Shown here: positions 16,344-24,862 of the stretch, piece by piece
Layout: every line of letters starts with the position of its first letter
Position numbering within the stretch: position 1 is the first letter of the stretch
Origin: an uncultured Roseicyclus sp.
GTDB lineage: Bacteria > Pseudomonadota > Alphaproteobacteria > Rhodobacterales > Rhodobacteraceae
NCBI GenBank assembly: GCA_947491935.1
Contig: CANLLF010000004.1
Coordinates: 769,016-833,015, forward strand
Direction of reading: 5' to 3'
Length of the DNA: 64,000 nucleotides
Notes under the pieces: generated by a model
Seen by the model: the letters and a program-made list of their open reading frames with translations, nothing else
Databases searched by the model: none
What the model was told of the DNA's origin: nothing
Made by a program: the position numbers and the translations under genes

Positions 16344-18647
16344 TTGGATAGCAGCCTTCCCCGCGGCCGGCGCATCGCCCTTGTGCTGGCCTTGATCCTC
16401 GTGGTCATCGGCATGGCCAACACCATGCCCGAAATCCCAGGCCTGCAGGATTGGGCGCGGGACGTGACGGGCTTACGCTATTTCCGCGTGTCGAGCTTCC
16501 CGCCGGAATATCTCTACCCGCCGCTCTTTATCCTCATGATGGTGATCGTGGCGCTGGATGCGAGCGTCTATCGGGCCTGGCGCAAGGACAAGCCAGCACG
16601 GGCCTGGCTTGGCGGCCTGCTGGATGCGAGCCTTGTGCTTGCGGCTGTTCTCGGCGCCTTGGGTTTCCTGGTGGAGATCGACTCCATTTGCCTGATCGAC
16701 CAGATCACCGGCGAGCGCGCACGCCTGATCGCCGACGCTATGGAGCGCTCCGCCGGTGTGATCCCCGGCATGACGCTGGAGGCCGAGGTGCCCGCCTGTC
16801 AGGCGCGCTTCGGCATTTGGATCATTCCGCTTCTCTTCACGATCATCACCTTGTTTTTCCTCTATATCATCCGTGTTTGGGGCGCGCCGCTCGTAGCCGT
16901 GGCCAGTGTCGTCGTCCTCTACACGGTCATCACCGCGCTCTTTTGGGTGTTCGACCTCAGCGACAATAACTTCCTGCTGACCAAACTGGGGGCCGATGGC
17001 GGCGATCCCATGGCCGCCGCGATCCAGAAGGCCACCAATGTCTTCATCACACCCGACGGGTTCATGGGCCGCTTCATGGATATCATCGTCAGCCAGGTCT
17101 TTCCGTACGTGATCCTCGGTGCGCTGTTCGGGACGTCGGCTGGGGGCACGTCACTCATCAAGTTGGCCGTTCGGCTAACCCGCAATCTGCGCGGCGGCCC
17201 GGCGCACGCGGCCATCGTGTCTTCGGCCATGTTCGGCACGATCACCGGCGGGCCGGTCACCAACGTGCTGTCCACCGGGCGGCTGACCATCCCGATGATG
17301 CGGCGCAACGGCTTCTCCCCCCAGTTCGCAGGTGGAGTGGAGGCGGCGGCGTCGTCCGGCGGGCAGATCATGCCACCGGTCATGGGCGTAGCGGCCTTCG
17401 TCCTCGTGGCGCTCACTGCCGTGCCCTATACCAAGGTGATCACCGCCGCATTCCTGCCTGCGATGGCCTTCTTCTTCTCCATTTTCCTCGCCGTGCTGTT
17501 CCAGGCCCGGCGCGAAAAGGTGCGGGCCATGCGCGAGATCCCCGAGGATCTGATGATGGAGCGGCAGGACTGGCTGAACCTGATCATCATCTTCGTGCCC
17601 ATCCTGACCATTCTGTTCCTGCTTCTGGGCAACAAGGATGCCTTCGGTGAAAGCTTTGTCGCGGGCATCCTTCCCGCGGGCCTGACCCAGACGATCGTGA
17701 ACGCTACGGGCGACGCCGTCTCGGCGGGCTGGTGGGCCGTGGTGGTCCTGCTTCCGCTTCTGTTCCTCGATCCCGCAACCCGCGCCAAGCCGTCGAAGGT
17801 ATTGGTGTCACTTGGGGAAGGGGGCGTGTTGATCTCGCGCCTGTTCCTGTTGCTCTTCGCGGTGTCAATCATTTCGGCCTTTCTCAACGAAAGCGGCCTG
17901 ACGGGTGAGTTGACGCGGTCAGTCACGGCCTGGCTGGAGACGGCGCAGGTTCTGCGGATCGCCGGGTGGGAAATCCAGATCACTGGCGGCGTCTACCTTA
18001 TGCTGGCGCTGATCTGCGCGATGCTGTGCGCCATCGTCCTTGGGATGGGGATGCCGACGGTTCCGGCATACGTGAACGTCGCGCTGCTGCTCGGGCCACT
18101 GCTGGCCAATCTGGGTGTCAGTTTCTTCACGGCGAACATGTTCGTCTTCTACTTCGCCGTCGCCTCCGCCATCACACCCCCCGTCGCCATCGCCGCCTTC
18201 GCCGCCGCGTCGATCACTCAAACGGAGCCGATGCGCACCAGCATCTCCGCCGTTCGAGTCGGGATCGTCATGTTTACCATCCCCTTTGTCTTTGCGTGGT
18301 ATCCAGAGCTACTCTTGATCGAAGAGGCGGTCACGATCACCGATGAGGCAGGGCGCAGCGTCCTAATCGAAGGGTATGATGGGCAAATTCACTGGCCGGG
18401 TCTGGCGGCGCTCTGCCTGCGGCTGATCCTTGCCCTCTATCTCGTCGCCTCAGCGCTTGCGCGGTTCGATCAAGGCCCCATCGGGCGTGCGGAAATGGGG
18501 CTTCGCCTGTTGATCGCGGTAATGGTACTTTGGAAAACACCCGTCGTCATGTGGGTCGGCATTGTGGCGGCGATACTCATGATCGTGGTTCATACGGTAT
18601 GGCACTTCCGAAGGGTGCGAACCGAAGGTGCTCAATTGTCCCGCTGA
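16344..18647 (+). CDS. TRAP transporter permease, fused 4TM/12TM type with DUF3394-like tail
   Basis: A 767-residue polytopic permease fusing the small (DctQ) and large (DctM) subunits, as is usual with TAXI binding proteins. The first helix is at residues 10-24; the conserved TRAP core GGPVTNVLSTGRLTIPMM and SSGGQIMPPVMG lies near the middle. A further helix pair at the carboxyl end resembles DUF3394. The start is TTG at 16344, with GAGG upstream; the nearest ATG would remove helix 1. It works with the binding protein encoded just upstream. Confidence 0.9.
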   Translation: MDSSLPRGRRIALVLALILVVIGMANTMPEIPGLQDWARDVTGLRYFRVSSFPPEYLYPPLFILMMVIVALDASVYRAWRKDKPARAWLGGLLDASLVLAAVLGALGFLVEIDSICLIDQITGERARLIADAMERSAGVIPGMTLEAEVPACQARFGIWIIPLLFTIITLFFLYIIRVWGAPLVAVASVVVLYTVITALFWVFDLSDNNFLLTKLGADGGDPMAAAIQKATNVFITPDGFMGRFMDIIVSQVFPYVILGALFGTSAGGTSLIKLAVRLTRNLRGGPAHAAIVSSAMFGTITGGPVTNVLSTGRLTIPMMRRNGFSPQFAGGVEAAASSGGQIMPPVMGVAAFVLVALTAVPYTKVITAAFLPAMAFFFSIFLAVLFQARREKVRAMREIPEDLMMERQDWLNLIIIFVPILTILFLLLGNKDAFGESFVAGILPAGLTQTIVNATGDAVSAGWWAVVVLLPLLFLDPATRAKPSKVLVSLGEGGVLISRLFLLLFAVSIISAFLNESGLTGELTRSVTAWLETAQVLRIAGWEIQITGGVYLMLALICAMLCAIVLGMGMPTVPAYVNVALLLGPLLANLGVSFFTANMFVFYFAVASAITPPVAIAAFAAASITQTEPMRTSISAVRVGIVMFTIPFVFAWYPELLLIEEAVTITDEAGRSVLIEGYDGQIHWPGLAALCLRLILALYLVASALARFDQGPIGRAEMGLRLLIAVMVLWKTPVVMWVGIVAAILMIVVHTVWHFRRVRTEGAQLSR

Positions 18648-18936
18648 TATCGTGCGAACCTTCTTGAACGGTTTTTTTGACTTTGCCCCGGCCAATATGG
18701 TCCCAACGCACAGGGCTTTCAGATTCATGACGGAAAGGATGCTCGCCTCGACCTCCGTGCCCGTGCCGACGAGGCAGACGTCGCAGAGACCACCGTCTTC
18801 GTGCTCATCGAGAATACAGGCCTTGCACAACCCCCATGGTCATATTCCGTTGCATCCGAGATTTCATGCTGGCCACCGTCGGATTTGCATCTGCTCGCGC
18901 GTCCTTGCACCATCTGATCCAATTGTGGAGGGACGA

Positions 18937-19308
18937 ATGATCTACGCAATCACCATCTATGGCGAGGCAGGTGTGTTTGAAGCGCTTCCCAAGGATCGCC
19001 AGGACGAAGTCATGTCGGGGCATGGCGCGCTACAAACTGCGCTGAAGGAGCGGGGGGAGTTCGTGTCGATGAAACTGATGCCGCCGACCTCGGCGGTCAT
19101 GGTGGAGCCTGCGACGTCGGAAGGGAAACCGCCCCTCATCACCGACGGTCCGTTTGCCGACACCAAGGAGAACTTCCTGGGTTTTTACGCCGCTGACTTC
19201 AACGACCTTGACGAGGCGCTGACCTACGCGAAGCTGATTTCATCCCCGATCGCGCGGTTAGAGGTGCGGCCGGTGGCTTGGGCTGGGGGTGCAATTTCAT
19301 CGGAATAG
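18937..19308 (+). CDS. DGPF/YCII domain protein (ECF42 partner)
   Basis: A 123-residue cytosolic protein of the YCII/DGPF fold. The diagnostic motif appears as TDGPFADTKENFLGFY around residues 68-83. The start ATG (18937) follows GGAGGGACGA. It ends three bases before the ECF sigma factor ATG; this pairing is characteristic of ECF42 loci, where DGPF proteins of unknown biochemical role occur next to the sigma factor. The ~290 bases upstream contain no convincing gene. Confidence 0.88.
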   Translation: MIYAITIYGEAGVFEALPKDRQDEVMSGHGALQTALKERGEFVSMKLMPPTSAVMVEPATSEGKPPLITDGPFADTKENFLGFYAADFNDLDEALTYAKLISSPIARLEVRPVAWAGGAISSE

Positions 19309-19311
19309 GCC

Positions 19312-20547
19312 ATGTCTGACTGGCTGGAAGCCACTTTCACCCAACAGCGCCCGCGGGCCATCGCCGCCTTGACGCGGGTCTTTCGCGATATCGATACGGC
19401 GGAGGATGCCTTTGCGGACGCCTGCCTCAAGGCGCTGACTGTGTGGAAGCAAGATGGCGCGCCACGCGATCCATTGGCTTGGTTGCTGGCCACGGCCCGA
19501 AATGCCGGGATTGACAGTCTGCGCAAATCGCAGCGCCGCGCCGCCATCCTGTCGCGGCACAATGAGGAGTTTCAGCCAATGCTTGCGGAAACCCCCGACC
19601 CCGATGAAATGCGGGACGACGTCTTGCGGTTGCTCTTCATTTGTTGCCACCCGGAGCTGGATCGTCGCGACCAGATTGCCCTGGCGCTTCGCATTGTTGC
19701 CGGCCTCAGCGTCGAAGAGATCGCAAGCGGTTTTCTGGTCAAGCTCAAGGCGATGGAGCAGCGGATCACCCGCGCCAAGAAGAAGATCGCCAGCCATACT
19801 GTGGCCTTCGAGACCCCTAACCCGGAGGAGCGCGGTGCGCGGTTGGGCGAGGTTTCGTTGATGATTTATCTGATGTTCAACGAGGGATGGTCGACGTCTG
19901 CGGGGCCATCGCAAATAAACCTCACACTTTGTGAGGAAGCCATCCGTTTGGCGAGACTGCTTGTCGCGCTGTTCCCGGCCATGGGCGAGCAAGCGGCGCT
20001 TCTGGCACTCCTGTTGTTGCAGCATGCGCGGCGGGACGCACGGATCGACAGGCAAGGGAAGCTTGTCGCGCTTGATGATCAGGATCGTACCCTATGGAAC
20101 CGAACTGACATCGCCGAGGCGACGGCATTTTTGCAGAAGGCGCAGCGTATCAACCATCGCGGTGCCTATGTTATCCAAGCGGCCATTGCCGCAGCACATG
20201 CGCGCGCACCATCGCCGGAAGACACTGATTGGGCCCTCATCGAGTCGCATTATGCAGCCCTCCACGCGCTTCAACCGACTCCCGTGGTCAGGCTCAATCA
20301 AATTGCTGCGCAGGCCCGGCTTCATGGCCCTCAATTCGCGCTTGAGGCAATGGAAAGCCTTTCGGAGGATCTTTCGAACTATCGCTGGTTTCACGCGATG
20401 CGTGGTGCCCTACTTCAAGACGTAGGTGACCACCGAGCGGCAATTGCAGCATTTGAGGCCGTCATGACGCTTGCGCCTACCGGGCCGGAATGTGTTGCGA
20501 TCAAAGACAAAATCAGCAGCAGCAAAAAAGAATTGGGCCACCTGTAG
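19312..20547 (+). CDS. ECF42-type RNA polymerase sigma factor with C-terminal TPR-like extension
   Basis: A 411-residue sigma-70 family factor. Region 2 (AIAALTRVFRDIDTAEDAFA and DPLAWLLATARNAGIDSLRK) and region 4 (LSVEEIASGFLVKLKAMEQR) occupy roughly the first 165 residues. The remaining ~240 residues are helical with TPR-like character and are thought in this class to replace an anti-sigma factor. No anti-sigma gene is nearby. The DGPF protein precedes it by three bases; VOC, MAPEG and TfoX-N genes follow and are plausible targets. Confidence 0.9.
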   Translation: MSDWLEATFTQQRPRAIAALTRVFRDIDTAEDAFADACLKALTVWKQDGAPRDPLAWLLATARNAGIDSLRKSQRRAAILSRHNEEFQPMLAETPDPDEMRDDVLRLLFICCHPELDRRDQIALALRIVAGLSVEEIASGFLVKLKAMEQRITRAKKKIASHTVAFETPNPEERGARLGEVSLMIYLMFNEGWSTSAGPSQINLTLCEEAIRLARLLVALFPAMGEQAALLALLLLQHARRDARIDRQGKLVALDDQDRTLWNRTDIAEATAFLQKAQRINHRGAYVIQAAIAAAHARAPSPEDTDWALIESHYAALHALQPTPVVRLNQIAAQARLHGPQFALEAMESLSEDLSNYRWFHAMRGALLQDVGDHRAAIAAFEAVMTLAPTGPECVAIKDKISSSKKELGHL

Positions 20548-20616
20548 GGAACCCGATCACTCATCCGTCCTTGGATCAGACCCGCATGTGGCGGGCATAC
20601 ACCAAGGGAGATGATT

Positions 20617-21003
20617 ATGAGTATCCTTGAAATGACCGCCGTCGGCAATTCGGGTTGGATTGGACATTCCGGTCCGGATCAAGGGAAGGCCAAGGCTTTT
20701 TATCAGGACGTGTTGGGGTGGACGATCAATGACATGCCGATGCAGGACGGATCGAGCTATTCGGCCGCCGTTGTTGGTGAGACGGCCATTGGCGGGTTCT
20801 CTCCGATGCCTGAAGACAATGGAAGCTGGACCATCTTTTTCACGGTGGCCGACGTGGATGCGAGTGTCGCCAAGGCAGAAGCCAAAGGTGCCGCGATCAT
20901 CCAACCGGCCATGGATATGCCCGGGGTCGGCCGGATGGCCACACTGACCGATCCGCAAGGCGCACGGTTCGCATTGATCACCTACGAAAGCATGGCGTCC
21001 TGA
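20617..21003 (+). CDS. VOC (glyoxalase/bleomycin resistance) family protein
   Basis: A 128-residue vicinal-oxygen-chelate protein with one pair of beta-alpha-beta-beta-beta modules: GWIGHSGPDQGKAKAFYQDV then WTIFFTVADVDASVAKAEAK and a closing TLTDPQGARFALI. The ATG at 20617 is six bases after AAGGGAG; one at 20611 has no spacing. Members bind metals or small hydrophobic molecules; function here is unknown. It follows the sigma factor by 69 bases and heads three co-directional small genes. Confidence 0.88.
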   Translation: MSILEMTAVGNSGWIGHSGPDQGKAKAFYQDVLGWTINDMPMQDGSSYSAAVVGETAIGGFSPMPEDNGSWTIFFTVADVDASVAKAEAKGAAIIQPAMDMPGVGRMATLTDPQGARFALITYESMAS

Positions 21004-21028
21004 GCGGCCATCTGGAAGGAGGCATTTG

Positions 21029-21427
21029 ATGGACGGTATCCCTCAAATCGCGCTTGGCGTGACAGCTTTGTTTGTTTTGATGAGCATCCCTATGGCGGTC
21101 GCCGTCGGAGTCAGACGCGCGAAGACCGGCATTTTGCTTTTGCATGGGGAGGATGAGAACCTATTGCGGCTCATGCGGGCACATGGGAACTTTGTTGAGT
21201 ACGTGCCGCTCGCCCTGCTGGCGCTCGCCGGAGCGGAGATTGCGGGTGCCGCATCCTGGTTGGTGGCCGTTTGCGGTGCAGGACTGATCCTAGCGCGGCT
21301 TATCCACTACTTCGGCCTGCGCGCAGCAGCAGATAGCAAAGGCCGTGCGATCGGGGCAGGTCTGACGACAACAACGATGTTGGTACTCTCGCTCACCATC
21401 TTGTGGCAGCTTGGAACGGCCCCCTGA
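21029..21427 (+). CDS. MAPEG family membrane protein
   Basis: A 132-residue integral membrane protein with four helices, matching the MAPEG family (eicosanoid/glutathione metabolism proteins and bacterial relatives). The conserved segment LLRLMRAHGNFVEYVPLALL (RAHGNxxEYxP) and a later HYFG are present. The ATG at 21029 follows GGAAGGAGG. It overlaps the next gene by one base (TGATG). Glutathione-linked detoxification is a guess from the family. Confidence 0.9.
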   Translation: MDGIPQIALGVTALFVLMSIPMAVAVGVRRAKTGILLLHGEDENLLRLMRAHGNFVEYVPLALLALAGAEIAGAASWLVAVCGAGLILARLIHYFGLRAAADSKGRAIGAGLTTTTMLVLSLTILWQLGTAP

Positions 21428-21771
21428 TGCCCGTCGATGAAGGTCTCAACCAACGCATGCGCGACGTGCTCGCCGCGCATGCGGGCATTTCCGAGAAACG
21501 GATGATGGGCGGACTCTGCTTTTTCCTGAATGGGAACATGCTCTGCGGAGCGCGGCGCCATCACGATGGCGTTGGATGGTTCATGTTTCGGGTTGGCAAG
21601 GTCAACGAAGAATCCGCGCTGAGCGATCCAACGGCAAAGCAAGTGATCCACGGGAGCCGCAAACTAGGTGGGTTCATCCGCGTGGATGCCGGTGACTGTG
21701 ACGAGACTGCCCTCCGTCGCTGGTTAAATCTCTGCCTGGACCATGCCGCGGCGCTTCCAGCCAAACCGTGA
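21427..21771 (+). CDS. TfoX/Sxy N-terminal domain protein
   Basis: A 114-residue protein with only the TfoX amino-terminal domain: SEKRMMGGLCFFLNGNMLCG near residues 18-37 and a final helix with LRRWLNLCLDHAA. It lacks the carboxyl-terminal DNA-binding-like half of true TfoX/Sxy. Its start overlaps the MAPEG stop. Stand-alone members are common in Rhodobacteraceae and have no established role in competence. Confidence 0.85.
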   Translation: MPVDEGLNQRMRDVLAAHAGISEKRMMGGLCFFLNGNMLCGARRHHDGVGWFMFRVGKVNEESALSDPTAKQVIHGSRKLGGFIRVDAGDCDETALRRWLNLCLDHAAALPAKP

Positions 21772-21783
21772 AGGGAGATTCCG

Positions 21784-21885
21784 ATGGACGCCTTTGACTC
21801 TGTCTTAGCGGCGGTGCGCGTGGTCCTGAAAGGCTTCCAATCGAACCATGGGAAGAGCAGGCTCGCTGCAAACAAGGCGGCCTAG
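21784..21885 (+). CDS. Small ORF of 33 codons, hypothetical
   Basis: Twelve bases after the TfoX-N gene, AAGGGAG precedes an ATG opening a 33-codon frame (MDAFDSVLAAVRVVLKGFQS then a basic tail). The first 18 residues could form an amphipathic helix. No family is recognised; it might be a real small protein or a remnant. Confidence 0.25.
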   Translation: MDAFDSVLAAVRVVLKGFQSNHGKSRLAANKAA

Positions 21886-21978
21886 GCGTGCTCCCTCTTT
21901 CAGTGAGCTATCCTAAACGTATACCCCAAATGCCTTCGGCAGCCGTTTGCGAACGGAGATATCTGCCAACGCCTTGTC

Positions 21979-22368
21979 TTATAGTGAAGTGCCCTCGGCG
22001 AGGACTTTCTTGGCTGCCCGAAAGCATTCCAGTGCTTGTGGGACACCGCAGTAAATCGCGATGACATGAATAATGGCACGAATTTCTTCCGGGGAGACCC
22101 CATTATTGATGGCGCCGCGGCAGTGCAGTTCCCACTCGGTCATCTTTCCAAGCGCACCGATCATCGAAAGGTTCATCATTGAACGTGTCTTGGCATCAAT
22201 GACATCGTCTCCCCAGCCGAAGCCCCAGCACCATGCCGTCACGGCCTCTTGAAAGGGCCGTGTGAAATTGTCAGCAGCGGCGAGGTTGCTTTCGACATAT
22301 TCAGCGCCAAGCGTTGCCTTGCGCTGCTCCAAGCCTTTCAAGAAAAGATCTTCGTCAAAAATACTCAT
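21979..22368 (-). CDS. Carboxymuconolactone decarboxylase family protein
   Basis: A 129-residue alpha-helical protein of the CMD/AhpD-like family. The segment VTAWCWGFGWGDDVIDAKTR followed by NGVSPEEIRAIIHVIAIYCG is typical of gamma-carboxymuconolactone decarboxylase-like proteins. It has a single Cys at the first position rather than the CxxC of AhpD, so peroxidase partner activity is unlikely. It ends a minus-strand set with the DUF1330 and GntR genes beside the oxidative cluster. Confidence 0.88.
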   Translation of the reverse strand: MSIFDEDLFLKGLEQRKATLGAEYVESNLAAADNFTRPFQEAVTAWCWGFGWGDDVIDAKTRSMMNLSMIGALGKMTEWELHCRGAINNGVSPEEIRAIIHVIAIYCGVPQALECFRAAKKVLAEGTSL

Positions 22369-22390
22369 GGTCGGGTTTCCTGTTCATGTC

Positions 22391-22684
22391 TCACTCAGGC
22401 AGGCCTTCCACGATCGCAATCGTCGCCTTGCAGGCGGCCTCGCGCCTGGCGCGCGCCGTTTGATAGGCTTCGGAATTATAGCAGGCGAGCGCCTCTTCCT
22501 TGCTGTCAAATTCGATGACGACATGCCGCTCATAGGTGTCGCCCTCGAGCGACACAGCATCGTCGCCGCGCACCAAGAACCGGGCGTTAAATGCAGCAAA
22601 CGCGACCGGGGCAAGCGCTTGATACCCTGCGTATCTTTCCGGGTCAGTCACCGTCACAAATGCAATCCAATAGCCCTTAGCCAT
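22391..22684 (-). CDS. DUF1330 family protein
   Basis: A 97-residue protein with the DUF1330 ferredoxin-like fold: AKGYWIAFVTVTDPERYAGY at the start and ERHVVIEFDSKEEALACYNS later. Its biochemical role is not established. The start overlaps the end of the GntR gene by eight bases, so it is co-translated with that regulator. Confidence 0.88.
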   Translation of the reverse strand: MAKGYWIAFVTVTDPERYAGYQALAPVAFAAFNARFLVRGDDAVSLEGDTYERHVVIEFDSKEEALACYNSEAYQTARARREAACKATIAIVEGLPE

Positions 22685-23375
22685 CTTGCCCCGTTGTTTG
22701 TTTCGTCAAGTGGCGTTTCGCGGTGCTTGCCGCCTCGGCGATATGGTTTTCAACGGCCTGCCGCGCCTCTTGCGGGTTGCTGCCAAGGATGGCGTCATGG
22801 ATGGCGTTCATATGGGTCATGCCGGACTGATCGTGATCGCGCGCTGCGATGGTCAAGGCCCGCAGTCGGCTGATGCGCCCGTTCAATCGTTGAACGATGC
22901 CCCATGCGATGTCATGTCCGGCTTCTTGGAAGATCAGTTCATAGAAGCGGGTCGTCGCACCGAGCAGGCCGCCCCATTCCGTATCATTCATCGTTGCCGC
23001 AACGTCTTGCAAAGCACGTGTGAGTTCGGTTTTGAATGCAATCGTATGTGACCCGGCGCAGGCTGCGGCAGCCGATCCTTCAAGCTGCTTGCGGATGTCG
23101 TAGATTTGCTTGGCCTGCTCCCAGTTGAGCCTCGCCACGATGGGCCCCTTGTTGGGGATGATTTCGACCAGCCCTTCGGCTTCGAGGTAGCGAATTGTCT
23201 CGCGAATTACAGTGCGGCTGACGCCAAGTTGTTCGCATAGGGGGCGTTCGACGAGCCGTTCGCCGGGCGCGAAATGCCCACTCACTATCGCCTCGTGCAT
23301 CCGTGCCTGCACAATATCCCGCAGGGTTTGCGGGGCTCTATCAATCTTCAATAGGGCTGTTTTGCCAGAGGCCAT
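22677..23375 (-). CDS. GntR family transcriptional regulator (FCD domain)
   Basis: A 232-residue regulator of the FadR subfamily. The winged helix is at about residues 12-80 (PGERLVERPLCEQLGVSRT, IRYLEAEGLVEIIPNKGPIV), followed by a helical FCD effector domain with H-rich positions (MTHMNAIHDAI, VENHIAEA) expected to bind metal and an organic acid. It diverges from the catabolic genes at 23476, and a perfect 12-bp palindrome lies between. It likely represses both sides until a pathway intermediate is present. Confidence 0.92.
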   Translation of the reverse strand: MASGKTALLKIDRAPQTLRDIVQARMHEAIVSGHFAPGERLVERPLCEQLGVSRTVIRETIRYLEAEGLVEIIPNKGPIVARLNWEQAKQIYDIRKQLEGSAAAACAGSHTIAFKTELTRALQDVAATMNDTEWGGLLGATTRFYELIFQEAGHDIAWGIVQRLNGRISRLRALTIAARDHDQSGMTHMNAIHDAILGSNPQEARQAVENHIAEAASTAKRHLTKQTTGQDG

Positions 23376-23424
23376 GGAGTTGCGGATACCAGTTCGAACG
23401 GGGCGTCACAACGCATATTGACAT

Positions 23425-23436
23425 ATGGTATACCAT
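23425..23436. promoter_or_regulatory. Palindrome ATGGTATACCAT, probable GntR/FadR-type operator
   Basis: A perfect 12-bp palindrome containing TGGTATACCA, the form expected for FadR-subfamily GntR sites (TnGTnnnACnA-like). It lies 49 bases before the GntR start (minus) and 39 bases before the AA_synth gene start (plus). A further half-site (CATACCA) follows directly. Confidence 0.6.
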
Positions 23437-23475
23437 CATACCAAAATGAATGCCAGCGCAGATAGAGGACGACAA

Positions 23476-24078
23476 ATGCCGGCCGAGATTCGCAAAACCT
23501 TGCTGCATGTCGAGACCACACTGATCGAAGGCGGCAAAGCCGCCCAGGTGCCGCTGAAGATGATGGCGGCCATGGCGGTTATCCGAAATCCATGGGCCGA
23601 ACAGGGGTTCGTGGATGATCTTGGCCCTGCGATCCGCGACTGTGCACCCGGCCTTGGCGCCCTGCTGACCGGGATGATCCTGGAGGCGACCGGGGGCGGG
23701 GACAAAGTCGAAGCCTATGGAAAGTCGGCGATTGTCGGACTTAACGGTGAGGTCGAGCATGCCTCTGCCCTGATCCACACACTGCAATTTGGCAATCACT
23801 ACCGAAACGCCGTTGGTGCGAAGTCCTACTTGTCCTTCTGTAACACGCGGGGGCCCGCCAATGCGCCGTTGATGATCCCCTTGATGGATAAGCACGATGG
23901 CGGGCGACGTTCCCACTACCTGACCATTCAGACATCGGTGGCGGACGCGCCCGCGGCCGATGAAATTCTGATCGCCCTCGGCGCATCGATCGGCGGGCGC
24001 CCGCATTATCGCATTGGTGATCGCTATCAGGACCTCAAGGATCTTGGCCATGACGTCGACAACCCCGCTGCGATCTAG
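23476..24078 (+). CDS. Amino acid synthesis (AA_synth) family protein
   Basis: A 200-residue protein resembling the AA_synth family (PF06684), for which no firm enzymatic role is established. Recognisable stretches include EIRKTLLHVETTLIEGG at the start and GGRPHYRIGDRYQDLKDLG near the end. The ATG at 23476 follows GAGGACG; an ATG at 23446 is weaker. Its end overlaps the next start by 29 bases. It opens the catabolic operon under the GntR operator. Confidence 0.8.
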   Translation: MPAEIRKTLLHVETTLIEGGKAAQVPLKMMAAMAVIRNPWAEQGFVDDLGPAIRDCAPGLGALLTGMILEATGGGDKVEAYGKSAIVGLNGEVEHASALIHTLQFGNHYRNAVGAKSYLSFCNTRGPANAPLMIPLMDKHDGGRRSHYLTIQTSVADAPAADEILIALGASIGGRPHYRIGDRYQDLKDLGHDVDNPAAI

Positions 24079-24862
24079 GCGGGGCCATTCAGTTGGTTTG
24101 CGCACTGCGGGGGTGGGTGAGCCGGTCATCCTGATCCATGGGGTCGGCTTGCAATCGGTCGCCTGGGCGCCGCAGATTGACGCTCTGGCCCACACTCACA
24201 GAGTGATTTCGGTGGATCTGCCGGGCCATGGACAGAGTGCGCCGCTGCCGATTGGGGCCGAACTGCCTGACTTCGTGGCCTGGCTTTTCGACGTGCTGGC
24301 GACCCTTGATTTCGGCCCCGTCAACATCGTCGGTCATTCGATGGGGGCTATGATCGCCGGTGGGTTTGCCGCCACACACCCCGAAATGACGCGCCGTGTG
24401 GCGCTTGTGAACGGCGTGTTTCGCCGCAGCCCGCTGGCGCGCCGTGCAGTGGAAGCCCGCGCCGGGGAAATAAGGGCAGGCAACATAGATCTCGAGGCAC
24501 CGCTTACCCGCTGGTTCAGCGACAGCGAGGGGCAGAGTAAGGCGCGTGCGCGGGTTGCTGAATGGCTGCGTGCCGTTGATCCGTCTGGCTATGCGACCGC
24601 CTATGCGGCTTTTGCCAGGGGTGATGCGACCTATGCAGATGGGTTCGCCACCATTGACTGCCCCTTCCTCGCGCTGACGGCTGACGGAGATCTGAATTCA
24701 ACACCGGCCATGTCGCAGGCGATGGCACGGATTGTGCAGGACGGACACGCGGTCACGATCCAAGGCCACCGTCATATGGTGAACCTGACCGCACCCGATC
24801 TCGTGTCATCGCATTTGTTAACCTGGCTGGGCCGGGCCCCAGCGCGAAAGGAGTTGTCATGA
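24050..24862 (+). CDS. Alpha/beta hydrolase
   Basis: A 270-residue alpha/beta hydrolase. VILIHGVG forms the oxyanion region, GHSMGAM is the nucleophile elbow, and the late GHRHMVNL supplies the catalytic His. The start chosen (24050) lies inside the preceding gene; an alternative at 24014 adds 12 residues. It overlaps the flavin reductase start (ATGA). It may cleave an ester, lactone or ring-opened product formed by the monooxygenase pair downstream. Confidence 0.88.
   Translation: MTSTTPLRSRRGHSVGLRTAGVGEPVILIHGVGLQSVAWAPQIDALAHTHRVISVDLPGHGQSAPLPIGAELPDFVAWLFDVLATLDFGPVNIVGHSMGAMIAGGFAATHPEMTRRVALVNGVFRRSPLARRAVEARAGEIRAGNIDLEAPLTRWFSDSEGQSKARARVAEWLRAVDPSGYATAYAAFARGDATYADGFATIDCPFLALTADGDLNSTPAMSQAMARIVQDGHAVTIQGHRHMVNLTAPDLVSSHLLTWLGRAPARKELS

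Noticed and set aside
21784..21885. A 33-codon ORF with a good AAGGGAG could be an annotated small gene
   Set aside because: Not rejected fully; listed at low confidence because no homology or functional feature is visible.
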